Source: Legionella micdadei
GTDB lineage: Bacteria > Pseudomonadota > Gammaproteobacteria > Legionellales > Legionellaceae
Direction: 5' to 3'
DNA length: 64,000 bases
Assembly (NCBI RefSeq): GCF_000953635.1
Contig: NZ_LN614830.1
Coordinates: 859,001 to 923,000 of the forward strand
Positions 40,340-52,500 of the stretch are shown piece after piece; within the stretch, counting starts at the first letter, position 1; each line of letters begins with the position of its first letter. The translations under genes and the position numbers were made by a program. Under the pieces are notes generated by a model that ran no database searches, had not been told where the DNA came from, and saw only the letters and a program-made list of their open reading frames with translations.

Positions 40340-40528
40340 AGGTGTATTGATGTTGTTTATTCATTCGATTTTGTCCTTATAGTTTTTAAATCAAACGAGA
40401 AGTGAATTCTATTTCAGCAACAAAATTTCATATGATGGCTATACTTTTAGAGTTAATGATTAAGTTTATCTTAAGAATTAATGGATAAAATTATAGATAA
40501 TGAAAAAAGCTAAATTGGAGCTTTGTGG

Positions 40529-43500
40529 ATGGCCTATTGTAAAAAATTTATTGATGGCATAAGTCTCATTAATTTCGCAGATAATTCCGCCGAACTAATT
40601 CGAAATACTTTAATTTCATACGCTTATAATGAACTATCAAAAGAGCTCGAAAAAATCAAAGAAGGTTTGGAAAATTTACCCCCCTCAATTCCAGATAATT
40701 CAAATGCCAACGAACTGCTCGCCCATTATAAGAAAACCCAGAAAGCAAAAGCTGAGTTAATTGCTAGACAAATGGGTGCTATGGAAGAGCTGGTTGGTGC
40801 AGAAAATCTTAAAAAGGAGAAACGGGTAGCCCTTGAAGGGGAGGAATTTATTAAGAGTTTTGCTAGTAAATTCCGCAACATTCGCCATTTAGCAGACACC
40901 TTATCTGATGCACCATCCGAAATTAAAGCATTGCAAACTCGTTTGTATACCGAGGTATTGTTTAAATTAGATCAAGCAGAACAGGAATCTCAACTGCAAA
41001 CGCTATCTTCGGCCAATATTTTGGATATGATTCAGGAAGCAGTAGCGTTGTATAACACAACGGCGGATGAACAATTACGTAATCAATGTCATAAATTAGT
41101 CCAGATGGGTATTTATGAGTTGATAAGAAGTAAATGTGAGGCAGTTGCAGCACCTGAGAGCGTTGAGCCTAATTATCAAGAATATCAAAATTTTCTTGCA
41201 GCCTTAAGCGAGCAATTGCCCGATATCGGCGATTCATCCATTCTTGATAATTTGAGTGACTACAGAAGTACGGAAGGGAAATCTATTGCTAATTTGCTCG
41301 CTGAGGTTGAAGAAAAATTCAATATAAATCAATCGGCTGATTGGGATAAAGATGAAAAAATTAATGCCTTAATTGAGAAGAAATTTCTTTTTAATAAACT
41401 GAGGTTTGGGCAAGAAGATCGGCGAGAATACGCGCTAAAAATTCAAAAAAATCTAGAAAGAGATTTGTTTTGGGCAAGAGGGCAAATCTGGGAGATAGAG
41501 CTCTTTACTGCAAGTAATTTGGTCAATGATTTTTTCACGGCACTAGCTGAAAAGCGTTACCTTCGCCAAGATAAACAATTTAAACTCTTAAGTGATGCAC
41601 CTCCCACGTATACTAATGTTGTATACAGTAAAGAGAAAGTACTTAAAGGCGAACCACCAGAAAGAACTTTAGTAAAGCAAAAATTGGAAGTGACTTTAGC
41701 TGCTGTTTTACATGGACGTGGTAGTCGTGAAAAAGCAATCTTTCCCACAGGAGACAGGATTCATCCCATCAACGAAAAGGACAAGGATAAGGCCATCAAT
41801 TTAATAAAAAATTGCATAGATAAAAAGTTTGATACACCCATTGTTGAGATCACTGAAACAGGGCAAATACGTGTCAGTCTCTTTGCTATTGGAGATAAAG
41901 ACGAAATGGCTCAAAAACTTTTTTATCACATCTTAGAGAAAAAAGGCTTTGGTGCAGGCGCTTATACATTGCTCATTGGTTCTGACGCAATTAGTGAAAA
42001 AATTTCTTGTCATACTCTCACGGGAAATACGCTTGAAGAGATCGAAAAGCAGATTGGTAAGCTAAGAATTTATGGATATCAAAGAGAAAAATATCTAGCT
42101 GCTTTGCAAAAGGTTAAGGGCAAAATAAAAGAAAGCCAAGTTACTTCAATCAGCGATTTAGTGATAAATGATAAAAAGCTAAACAGCAGTGAGCGGTTGC
42201 TGCTAGCAAAATTATTAGAATTAATGTTTAGCTATCCTTACCTCAAAGATGAGATTGTTTTTCCAGAGAAAATTCGACGGGCATTTACGGAAATTTCCAA
42301 TGGAAATTTTGCCGCTGCATTTAGAATTTCTCAATTAGAGATTGTAGTTTCAAATGTTTTTGGGCAGTTGACCAAACTTGATGAAAGGGCGGTTGATCCT
42401 AGTGTTAAACCGATTGTTGAAAAGGCAAAACTCCTTGATGCTTCCACAGAAAAGCGTAATAAAAAATTGGAACTCTTAGAAGCTGCATTTGCTTTGAAGG
42501 ACCAACCAACCATAGGGGAGCAACCATCCCATAAAGTGAAAGAAATTACCAAAATATTCTACGAAGAATATCAGGAAATGGCTGATACATTGAAACTGAC
42601 AGAGGTTGATTTAGTACGGCTAGAAAAGGATATTCAGCTCATGGTTGATGAAATGGTTTGTTTAAGTGAACGAACAAAACAAGGTCAGCCTGCCATAAAA
42701 GATGAAGAGCAAGATGCTTATTTTTTAGCTATCAAGCAGATTGCCAAAGCTATTGCTCCTTGGGGCATGGCTGATGTGCAGTTCAAAATACCTCATGGCC
42801 ATACTTCCCCATTCGCGTTAAAAATTATGCATCATTCTGGGGAAGAAAAAGAGGTAACCATTGATTTACAAAATGTGAAACTGCCATATTCACTGATTAA
42901 ACCACCCGGCAAAGAGGAATTTATCTTTTCTTACGGCGGTAGCCGTGGGGTCATTGCACCTTTTGAAGGTTTTGATCTTGCCTATGTTGGAGAAGGAAAG
43001 GAAAAAAGACGTTTATTTACTCATTCTAGGCTGTTAGGAGTTGGACAATACAGTTCTGTCAAAGAGGTGGAGGATTTATTGACAGGCCTCAATAAAGCAT
43101 TAAAAAAAGGGTATGTTCCTACCGAAAAATCGACTTTTACTAAAACCAGCCGGCTTGATCCACGAACAAGGCCCCTTTCTTCCCGTAATGATTCACATTA
43201 CCGCATTGAGAGTGATGTTTTACAAAATTTACTGAAGGCAACTAGCGCAAATCCATTGCAGGCAACCGAAACCGCAAGGCTTTGGACCGTTGAAGACAAG
43301 CTTAGGCCAAAAGGTGGTCTCTATCGGGAAACAGGCAAGCCTGTTCAATATCGTATCCTAGCCGCGCGTGCGAAAGGGGAGACTTTTGCTGATAAAGCGA
43401 ATGCAAAATTTAAAAAATACGCAAAAAATAATATTGCTTATCACAATCCTACCAGGCGTGATGCGAAAAATGTTAAACATTTGAGGAAGATGATTGCCTT

Positions 43501-46500
43501 ATCGCAAGCTGTGGTCGGCGAATCGGCAAGATTAGCAGATTTAAAGTTTTCGCATAATGACATCAAGCCAGAAAATTTTCTTTATAAAAAAAACGAAGAT
43601 GGAAGCTACCAAGTCAAATACATTGACTGGGCGACAGGCGGTTTTGTTCGGAATTACACTGGTGAAAAAACAGAAGTGGAAGCGGTGTTTGCTGAAATTT
43701 TCGGCGCTGACCTTAAATGTGTGTCTGACGGTGAAAAGTGCTCGGACGCTTCTGGACGTTTTGTTATAAGGGATGAGAAAGGATTAATCACTTATGGGGT
43801 CAATCCAGTACTCGAAATCCTACATGGGGAAAGGAATGGCACCCTACCTTACATAAGCCCTAAAGTTTTGGGTCCTGATAGAGAACGTCGACCGGTTGGT
43901 GGCAGTAAGCCTGTTCCAGCACTTAATACTCAACTGACAGCAAATGATCCCTATTTAGATGACTGGGCTCTAACCGCGATGACTTTTGGCATTTGTAATC
44001 GCCAAGCTTATTTTGCCTTGGTCAAAGGACGGGCAGTTTCTGATTATGTTGTACCTGGCATTTTAGAAACAGATGGCCAAGAGCCATTAGGTTTAGCAGT
44101 CATTAATCATAATAGCTTTAATGAGTTTTTTGCCTGCGGTGATGATGTAGCTACAGATGAAAATTTACGAAGTGGTGAATTTTATCAAAAACGGGATGCC
44201 GTGATGTATATCCCTTCTAATCAGAGGGAAGGGGAACCGATGCATTTGTATCGCCGACTCTTGCAATTAAAAAATGAGTTAGAGAAACAGGAAAAACCCG
44301 TTGAAAGTCCTGAAGGACAAATCATTCAAGATATTGAGCGAATACTCACCACGGTACATGAAGCAGTAGCCAGTGGAGAGGGACTGACAAAAGTACAACT
44401 CAAAGAGCAACTCAATTTAGCACAGCGTTGCTTACAAAATTATGCAAAATTACAGGATCTAACCTATCAACAATCCAAACAAAAATTAGAGTCCTTACAA
44501 ACTATCCTCAAAGCAAATGAGGAAGGGAAAACCTATTCAGTTTACGATTTGTTACAACATTCCGAAGGAGAGAGTAGACTAAAAGTACTGTGTACTTATC
44601 CAAGTACAACGGAGCAAAAAATACGCGCTAAAGAAATTTTAGTTAAAGCATTTGACGAGCATGATTTTAATGAAACTTTTCTCGCGAGAGGAGTGCCTGG
44701 ACGTACCCTATTGAAAGAATGCATTGAGCAAGGGCAAGAGGAAGTTCTTTTAGCTTTGTTGGGAAAAGTAACGTCGACAAACCCTGGCTTTATTAAGTTG
44801 GTAAAGAAAGATGCCTTACTCCACTATGCGGCTGAGCAGGGAATGACCCCAGTTTTTAATGCACTTATTAAAGCAGTGGGAAAGGCGGGCGCAACTCCAG
44901 AACAAACCTTTGGATTATTACTGGGCGAATATGGGCCTGGACGTATTGAAGGTGTACCCCATATTAAATGGGCCACTAATTGTTTTCATATTGCCATACG
45001 TAACAATAATGAAGAGCAATTAGAAACAATATTAAAAATCCTGCCGCCCGGCCAAGGAAATGATAAAGTTATCCATCATGCACTTCATCTTTGTGCAGTA
45101 TGGGGAAATAAAGAATTCTTTAATCAAATTATTCGGACATATAACGAATTAAATCCAGGTAATCCCATCCTTGCTAAAGAAATTTTAAGCATGACATTTC
45201 CTCCGGATGATCTTTCTCCTTATCATTTATTCTTACAAAATGAATCGACATCCGGTTCCGATGTGATTGCTTGGAATGATTTAAAAGAAGATTCGGAACT
45301 TGCCAAAAACTTTCTCATCCCAAATCAGCCTTCTAGCCCGAATCCAGCAGCAATCGCCGCTGCAAATGGCAATTTTTCTGCAGTTTCACAATTAATTCAA
45401 TTAGGTAAAGAGATCCAGTTATCAAATTCTGAATGGTTTCAATTCTTTACTCAACAAGACGAAAATGGAAAAAATTTATTAAACCACATTATCGAAAAAC
45501 GTCAGTTTGATTACCTTAATCAATTCATTGCATCAATTAAAGAAATATCCCCTGATGATAGTGCAGCTATTTTAGTCCGTTTATTGAGTAACCCTAATCC
45601 AGTAAATCCTTTAAAAAACTATTTGGATTCTGAAACGAATCCTGGGCGGCAATTTGCAGTCACAACGCTATTACTGGACGCCATTTGTGACAACTATAAA
45701 AAAGAGGGCAGCGAAGAACAACAACGTGCTCGCACCGTCGCCCTTTTGATCAACCAAGATTGGTTAATTAAACAAGCTGAAAATCGTTTCAATCACAAGC
45801 TGCTAAGTAAGTTATTACAAAATGACGCATTGGCAGCTGAAGCTAAACAATTTCTTTTCAAAAAACTAAAAGACGCTGCCCAACCAGAGTCCAATGCAAA
45901 AGAATTTTATACTCAACTATACGCTCAAGTTTTTTCTCCCGAAGAAGAACAAGTCAAAACAACTCGAATTGATCTTTCTCAGGTGATGCTAGAGTTTGCT
46001 CGTCAGACGAATGATTTGGGTGGTTTGCTTAGTGCATTGATTGTTACTCATAAGAAATATGATGGACAAATCAAGTGGTATGAAGAGCAATTATCATTAT
46101 TAAATGAAGAAGCAGAAAAAGCGCGAGTAGAACTTGAGTTAGCGCGCAAGGCGCATGAAGAAGCGCAGGTGCAATTGCAAGGTCGCTTGGATGAAGCGCT
46201 TAAGTCTTTGGAATCAGGCAAGGTTGATAAGTCAGCACTTGAGAAGACACTTGAGCAGTTGCGTAGCGAACTTAAAGAAACGAAAGAACAAGGTGAGCAA
46301 GCGATCGCTAAGCTTAAATCGAGCTATGAAGAGAAGCTTGGCGAGCAGACTGAACACGCAAAGGCAGAACTTGAGTTAGCGCGCAAGGCGCATGAAGAAG
46401 CGCAGGTGCAATTGCAAGGTCGCTTGGATGAAGCGCTTAAGTCTTTGGAATCAGGCAAGGTTGATAAGTCAGCACTTGAGAAGACACTCGAGCAGTTGCG

Positions 46501-49500
46501 TAGCGAACTTAAAGAAACGAAAGAACAAGGTGAGCAAGCGATCGCTAAGCTTAAATCGAGCTATGAAGAGAAGCTTGGCGAGCAGACTGAACACGCAAAG
46601 GCAGAACTTGAGTTAGCGCGCAAGGCGCATGAAGAAGCGCAGGTACAATTGCAAGGTCGCTTGGATGAAGCGCTTAAGTCTTTGGAATCAGGGAAGGTTG
46701 ATAAGTCAGCGCTTGAGAAGACACTCGAGCAGTTGCGTAGCGAACTTAAAGAAACGAAAGAACAAGGTGAGCAAGCGATCGCTAAGCTTAAATCGAGCTA
46801 TGAAGAGAAGCTTGGCGAGCAGACTGAACACGCAAAGGCAGAACTTGAGTTAGCGCGCAAGGCGCATGAAGAAGCGCAGGTGCAATTGCAAGGTCGCTTG
46901 GATGAAGCGCTTAAGTCTTTGGAATCAGGCAAGGTTGATAAGTCAGCACTTGAGAAGACACTCGAGCAGTTGCGTAGCGAACTTAAAGAAACGAAAGAAC
47001 AAGGTGAGCAAGCGATCGCTAAGCTTAAATCGAGCTATGAAGAGAAGCTTGGCGAGCAGACTGAACACGCAAAGGCAGAACTTGAGTTAGCGCACAAGGC
47101 GCATGAAGAAGCGCAGGTGCAATTGCAAGGTCGTTTGGATGAAGCGCTTAAGTCTTTGGAATCAGGCAAGGTTGATAAGTCAGCACTTGAGAAGACACTC
47201 GAGCAGTTGCGTAGCGAACTTAAAGAAACGAAAGAACAAGGTGAGCAAGCGATCGCTAAGCTTAAATCGAGCTATGAAGAGAAGCTTGGCGAGCAGACTG
47301 AACACGCAAAGGCAGAACTTGAGTTAGCGCACAAGGCGCATGAAGAAGCGCAGGTGCAATTGCAAGGTCGCTTGGATGAAGCGCTTAAGTCTTTGGAATC
47401 AGGCAAGGTTGATAAGTCAGCGCTTGAGAAGACACTCGAGCAGTTGCGTAGCGAACTTAAAGAAACGAAAGAACAAGGTGAGCAAGCGATCGCTAAGCTT
47501 AAATCGAGCTATGAAGAGAAGCTTGGCGAGCAGACTGAACACGCAAAGGCAGAACTTGAGTTAGCGCGCAAGGCGCATGAAGAAGCGCAGGTGCAATTGC
47601 AAGGTCGCTTGGATGAAGCGCTTAAGTCTTTGGAATCAGGCAAGGTTGATAAGTCAGCGCTTGAGAAGACACTCGAGCAGTTGCGTAGCGAACTTAAAGA
47701 AACGAAAGAACAAGGTGAGCAAGCGATCGCTAAGCTTAAATCGAGCTATGAAGAGAAGCTTGGCGAGCAGACTGAACACGCAAAGGCAGAACTTGAGTTA
47801 GCGCGCAAGGCGCATGAAGAAGCGCAGGTGCAATTGCAAGGTCGCTTGGATGAAGCGCTTAAGTCTTTGGAATCAGGGAAGGTTGATAAGTCAGCGCTTG
47901 AGAAGACACTTGAGCAGTTGCGTAGCGAACTTAAAGAAACGAAAGAACAAGGTGAGCAAGCGATCGCTAAGCTTAAATCGAGCTATGAAGAGAAGCTTGG
48001 CGAGCAGACTGAACACGCAAGGGCAGAACTTGAGTTAGCGCGCAAGGCGCATGAAGAAGCGCAGGTGCAATTGCAAGGTCGTTTGGATGAAGCGCTTAAG
48101 TCTTTGGAATCAGGGAAGGTTGATAAGTCAGCACTTGAGAAGACACTTGAGCAGTTGCGTAGCGAACTTAAAGAAACGAAAGAACAAGGTGAGCAAGCGA
48201 TCGCTAAGCTTAAATCGAGCTATGAAGAGAAGCTTGGCGAGCAGACTGAACACGCAAGGGCAGAACTTGAGTTAGCGCGCAAGATGCATGAAGAAGCGCA
48301 GGTGCAATTGCAAGGTCGTTTGGATGAAGCGCTTAAGTCTTTGGAATCAGGGAAGGTTGATAAGTCAGCACTTGAGAAGACACTTGAGCAGTTGCGTAGC
48401 GAACTTAAAGAAACGAAAGAACAAGGTGAGCAAGCGATCGCTAAGCTTAAATCGAGCTATGAAGAGAAGCTTGGCGAGCAGACTGAACACGCAAAGGCAG
48501 AACTTGAGTTAGCGCGCAAGGCGCATGAAGAAGCGCAGGTGCAATTGCAAGGTCGCTTGGATGAAGCGCTTAAGTCTTTGGAATCAGGCAAGGTTGATAA
48601 GTCAGCGCTTGAGAAGACACTCGAGCAGTTGCGTAGCGAACTTAAAGAAACGAAAGAACAAGGTGAGCAAGCGATCGCTAAGCTTAAATCGAGCTATGAA
48701 GAGAAGCTTGGCGAGCAGACTGAACACGCAAAGGCAGAACTTGAGTTAGCGCGCAAGGCGCATGAAGAAGCGCAGGTGCAATTGCAAGGTCGCTTGGATG
48801 AAGCGCTTAAGTCTTTGGAATCAGGGAAGGTTGATAAGTCAGCGCTTGAGAAGACACTCGAGCAGTTGCGTAGCGAACTTAAAGAAACGAAAGAACAAGG
48901 TGAGCAAGCGATCGCTAAGCTTAAATCGAGCTATGAAGAGAAGCTTGGCGAGCAGACTGAACACGCAAAGGCAGAACTTGAGTTAGCGCGCAAGGCGCAT
49001 GAAGAAGCGCAGGTGCAATTGCAAGGTCGCTTGGATGAAGCGCTTAAGTCTTTGGAATCAGGCAAGGTTGATAAGTCAGCACTTGAGAAGACACTCGAGC
49101 AGTTGCGTAGCGAACTTAAAGAAACGAAAGAACAAGGTGAGCAAGCGATCGCTAAGCTTAAATCGAGCTATGAAGAGAAGCTTGGCGAGCAGACTGAACA
49201 CGCAAAGGCAGAACTTGAGTTAGCGCGCAAGGCGCATGAAGAAGCGCAGGTGCAATTGCAAGGTCGTTTGGATGAAGCGCTTAAGTCTTTGGAATCAGGG
49301 AAGGTTGATAAGTCAGCGCTTGAGAAGACACTCGAGCAGTTGCGTAGCGAACTTAAAGAAACGAAAGAACAAGGTGAGCAAGCGATCGCTAAGCTTAAAT
49401 CGAGCTATGAAGAGAAGCTTGGCGAGCAGACTGAACACGCAAAGGCAGAACTTGAGTTAGCGCGCAAGGCGCATGAAGAAGCGCAGGTGCAATTGCAAGG

Positions 49501-52500
49501 TCGCTTGGATGAAGCGCTTAAGTCTTTGGAATCAGGCAAGGTTGATAAGTCAGCACTTGAGAAGACACTCGAGCAGTTGCGTAGCGAACTTAAAGAAACG
49601 AAAGAACAAGGTGAGCAAGCGATCGCTAAGCTTAAATCGAGCTATGAAGAGAAGCTTGGCGAGCAGACTGAACACGCAAAGGCAGAACTTGAGTTAGCGC
49701 GCAAGGCGCATGAAGAAGCGCAGGTGCAATTGCAAGGTCGTTTGGATGAAGCGCTTAAGTCTTTGGAATCAGGCAAGGTTGATAAGTCAGCACTTGAGAA
49801 GACACTCGAGCAGTTGCGTAGCGAACTTAAAGAAACGAAAGAACAAGGTGAGCAAGCGATCGCTAAGCTTAAATCGAGCTATGAAGAGAAGCTTGGCGAG
49901 CAGACTGAACACGCAAAGGCAGAACTTGAGTTAGCGCGCAAGGCGCATGAAGAAGCGCAGGTGCAATTGCAAGGTCGCTTGGATGAAGCGCTTAAGTCTT
50001 TGGAATCAGGCAAGGTTGATAAGTCAGCGCTTGAGAAGACACTCGAGCAGTTGCGTAGCGAACTTAAAGAAACGAAAGAACAAGGTGAGCAAGCGATCGC
50101 TAAGCTTAAATCGAGCTATGAAGAGAAGCTTGGCGAGCAGACTGAACACGCAAAGGCAGAACTTGAGTTAGCGCGCAAGGCGCATGAAGAAGCGCAGGTG
50201 CAATTGCAAGGTCGCTTGGATGAAGCGCTTAAGTCTTTGGAATCAGGGAAGGTTGATAAGTCAGCGCTTGAGAAGACACTCGAGCAGTTGCGTAGCGAAC
50301 TTAAAGAAACGAAAGAACAAGGTGAGCAAGCGATCGCTAAGCTTAAATCGAGCTATGAAGAGAAGCTTGGCGAGCAGACTGAACACGCAAAGGCAGAACT
50401 TGAGTTAGCGCGCAAGGCGCATGAAGAAGCGCAGGTGCAATTGCAAGGTCGCTTGGATGAAGCGCTTAAGTCTTTGGAATCAGGCAAGGTTGATAAGTCA
50501 GCACTTGAGAAGACACTCGAGCAGTTGCGTAGCGAACTTAAAGAAACGAAAGAACAAGGTGAGCAAGCGATCGCTAAGCTTAAATCGAGCTATGAAGAGA
50601 AGCTTGGCGAGCAGACTGAACACGCAAAGGCAGAACTTGAGTTAGCGCACAAGGCGCATGAAGAAGCGCAGGTGCAATTGCAAGGTCGTTTGGATGAAGC
50701 GCTTAAGTCTTTGGAATCAGGCAAGGTTGATAAGTCAGCACTTGAGAAGACACTCGAGCAGTTGCGTAGCGAACTTAAAGAAACGAAAGAACAAGGTGAG
50801 CAAGCGATCGCTAAGCTTAAATCGAGCTATGAAGAGAAGCTTGGCGAGCAGACTGAACACGCAAGGGCAGAACTTGAGTTAGCGCGCAAGGCGCATGAAG
50901 AAGCGCAGGTGCAATTGCAAGGTCGTTTGGATGAAGCGCTTAAGTCTTTGGAATCAGGGAAGGTTGATAAGTCAGCACTTGAGAAGACACTCGAGCAGTT
51001 GCGTAGCGAACTTAAAGAAACGAAAGAACAAGGTGAGCAAGCGATCGCTAAGCTTAAATCGAGCTATGAAGAGAAGCTTGGCGAGCAGACTGAACACGCA
51101 AGGGCAGAACTTGAGTTAGCGCGCAAGACGCATGAAGAAGCGCAGGTGCAATTCCAGAGGGAACTTGAAGAACAGCAGCGAATTATAGATGCGACCAAAG
51201 AGAGTGAGCAAAAACAAAAAGAATTAACTGAACAATATAAAAAAGAACTTCAAGAATTAAGAGAAACCTTAAGAAAAGCAGAGGAAGAAAAAAGGCGTCA
51301 TGAAGAAGAGATGCTACGTCGTGAACAGGGAGTAAGCGAGCGGGAAATCGAGGTAAAGCATCGTGAAGATGAAGTTACTCGACGAGAAGAAAGGGCGAAT
51401 GATTGGGAAGAGGAGCTTCGGGATCATACTGAAAAAGTTTCTCAGCGCGAAGAAGAGGTGGAACAACGAATTCGCGAAATTGACCTTCGTGAAGAAGAAA
51501 TGCGACGATGGGAGGAAGAGTTAATTCATCGAGAAGATGAATTAAGACGTCATGAAAAAGATCTAGCTGAACGAGAAGAAGATCTAGTTGAACGTGAAGA
51601 AGATCTAGTTGAACGTGAAGAAGACCTTCGTAGACAAGCACAAAGACTAGCTGATGATCTTGATCCAAGACTTGCTGCTCAAAGAAGGGCACTTGCTGCT
51701 CTGCTGGACATCATCTCAAAAAGCAAAGATGACGATTTACTTGAGAAAATCCGTGATGCAGAAAGCAATGAGGAGTTGGAAGATGCAGGGCTTAAACCTA
51801 AGTTGGTAAGGTCTTTAGAAGAAGAGGACGCTTACCGAATGCTTATTGCTCCGGCGGAAGACAGACTTGAAGAATTACGCTTACAGAGAGAAGCTAAAAA
51901 AGCACGACTGTTAGATCCTGCGCAATATCGAGATGCTTTACGTGAAGATGTAAGAGAATTAAAGAAAGCGATAAGTAACCTGAAGGATATTATTGCGATT
52001 GATAAAAATACTCAATCGGATTTAAGAGCATTGGCGGGATTGTCGCCTATTCACTTGTTTAATCCGGGATTTCAGGCGGCGGCTAAGAAGCATGCGGACG
52101 AATTGGGCGGCTATTATGAGAATTTAGCGAAAAACTGCACCACTCTGGTCGAATATCTGAGGGTCTTACGCGCTGACATAAAGGATAAACTGGCTAGCCT
52201 TCCCTCTGATCATGATTTAGAACCCTTAGATTTAACTCAAAAACAAGCGATTCAAAAAAGACGGGATCAACTAAACCAAATATTGGATAAAATTCAGCCT
52301 GAATTAGATCTTCATGAGCCTCTGCAAAAGAAATTTTATGGGGATCGCAAAGCAAAAAATCCGCTTTTGCAGCAAGGTATTTTAAAAACAATAAAACAGG
52401 CGAGGTCGGGGCAATTTAATCTTAAATTTACAACGTTCTCAAGCGATTACGAAGATTTCGATTTAGAGCAGAAAGAGACTTTCTTTAAAGAAGATTTTGT

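Noticed and set aside
46155-51119. Twenty-one 74-codon open frames in the third forward frame across the repeat array
   Set aside because: They repeat every 237 bases because the repeat lacks stops in that frame; the giant gene in the first frame explains the sequence.
46130-51153. Possible CRISPR-like array
   Set aside because: Units are contiguous 237-bp copies without spacers and encode coiled coil in frame.
51375-51692. 105-codon minus-strand frame in the second coiled coil
   Set aside because: Shadow of the Glu/Arg-rich coding sequence (Leu/Val-rich complement).
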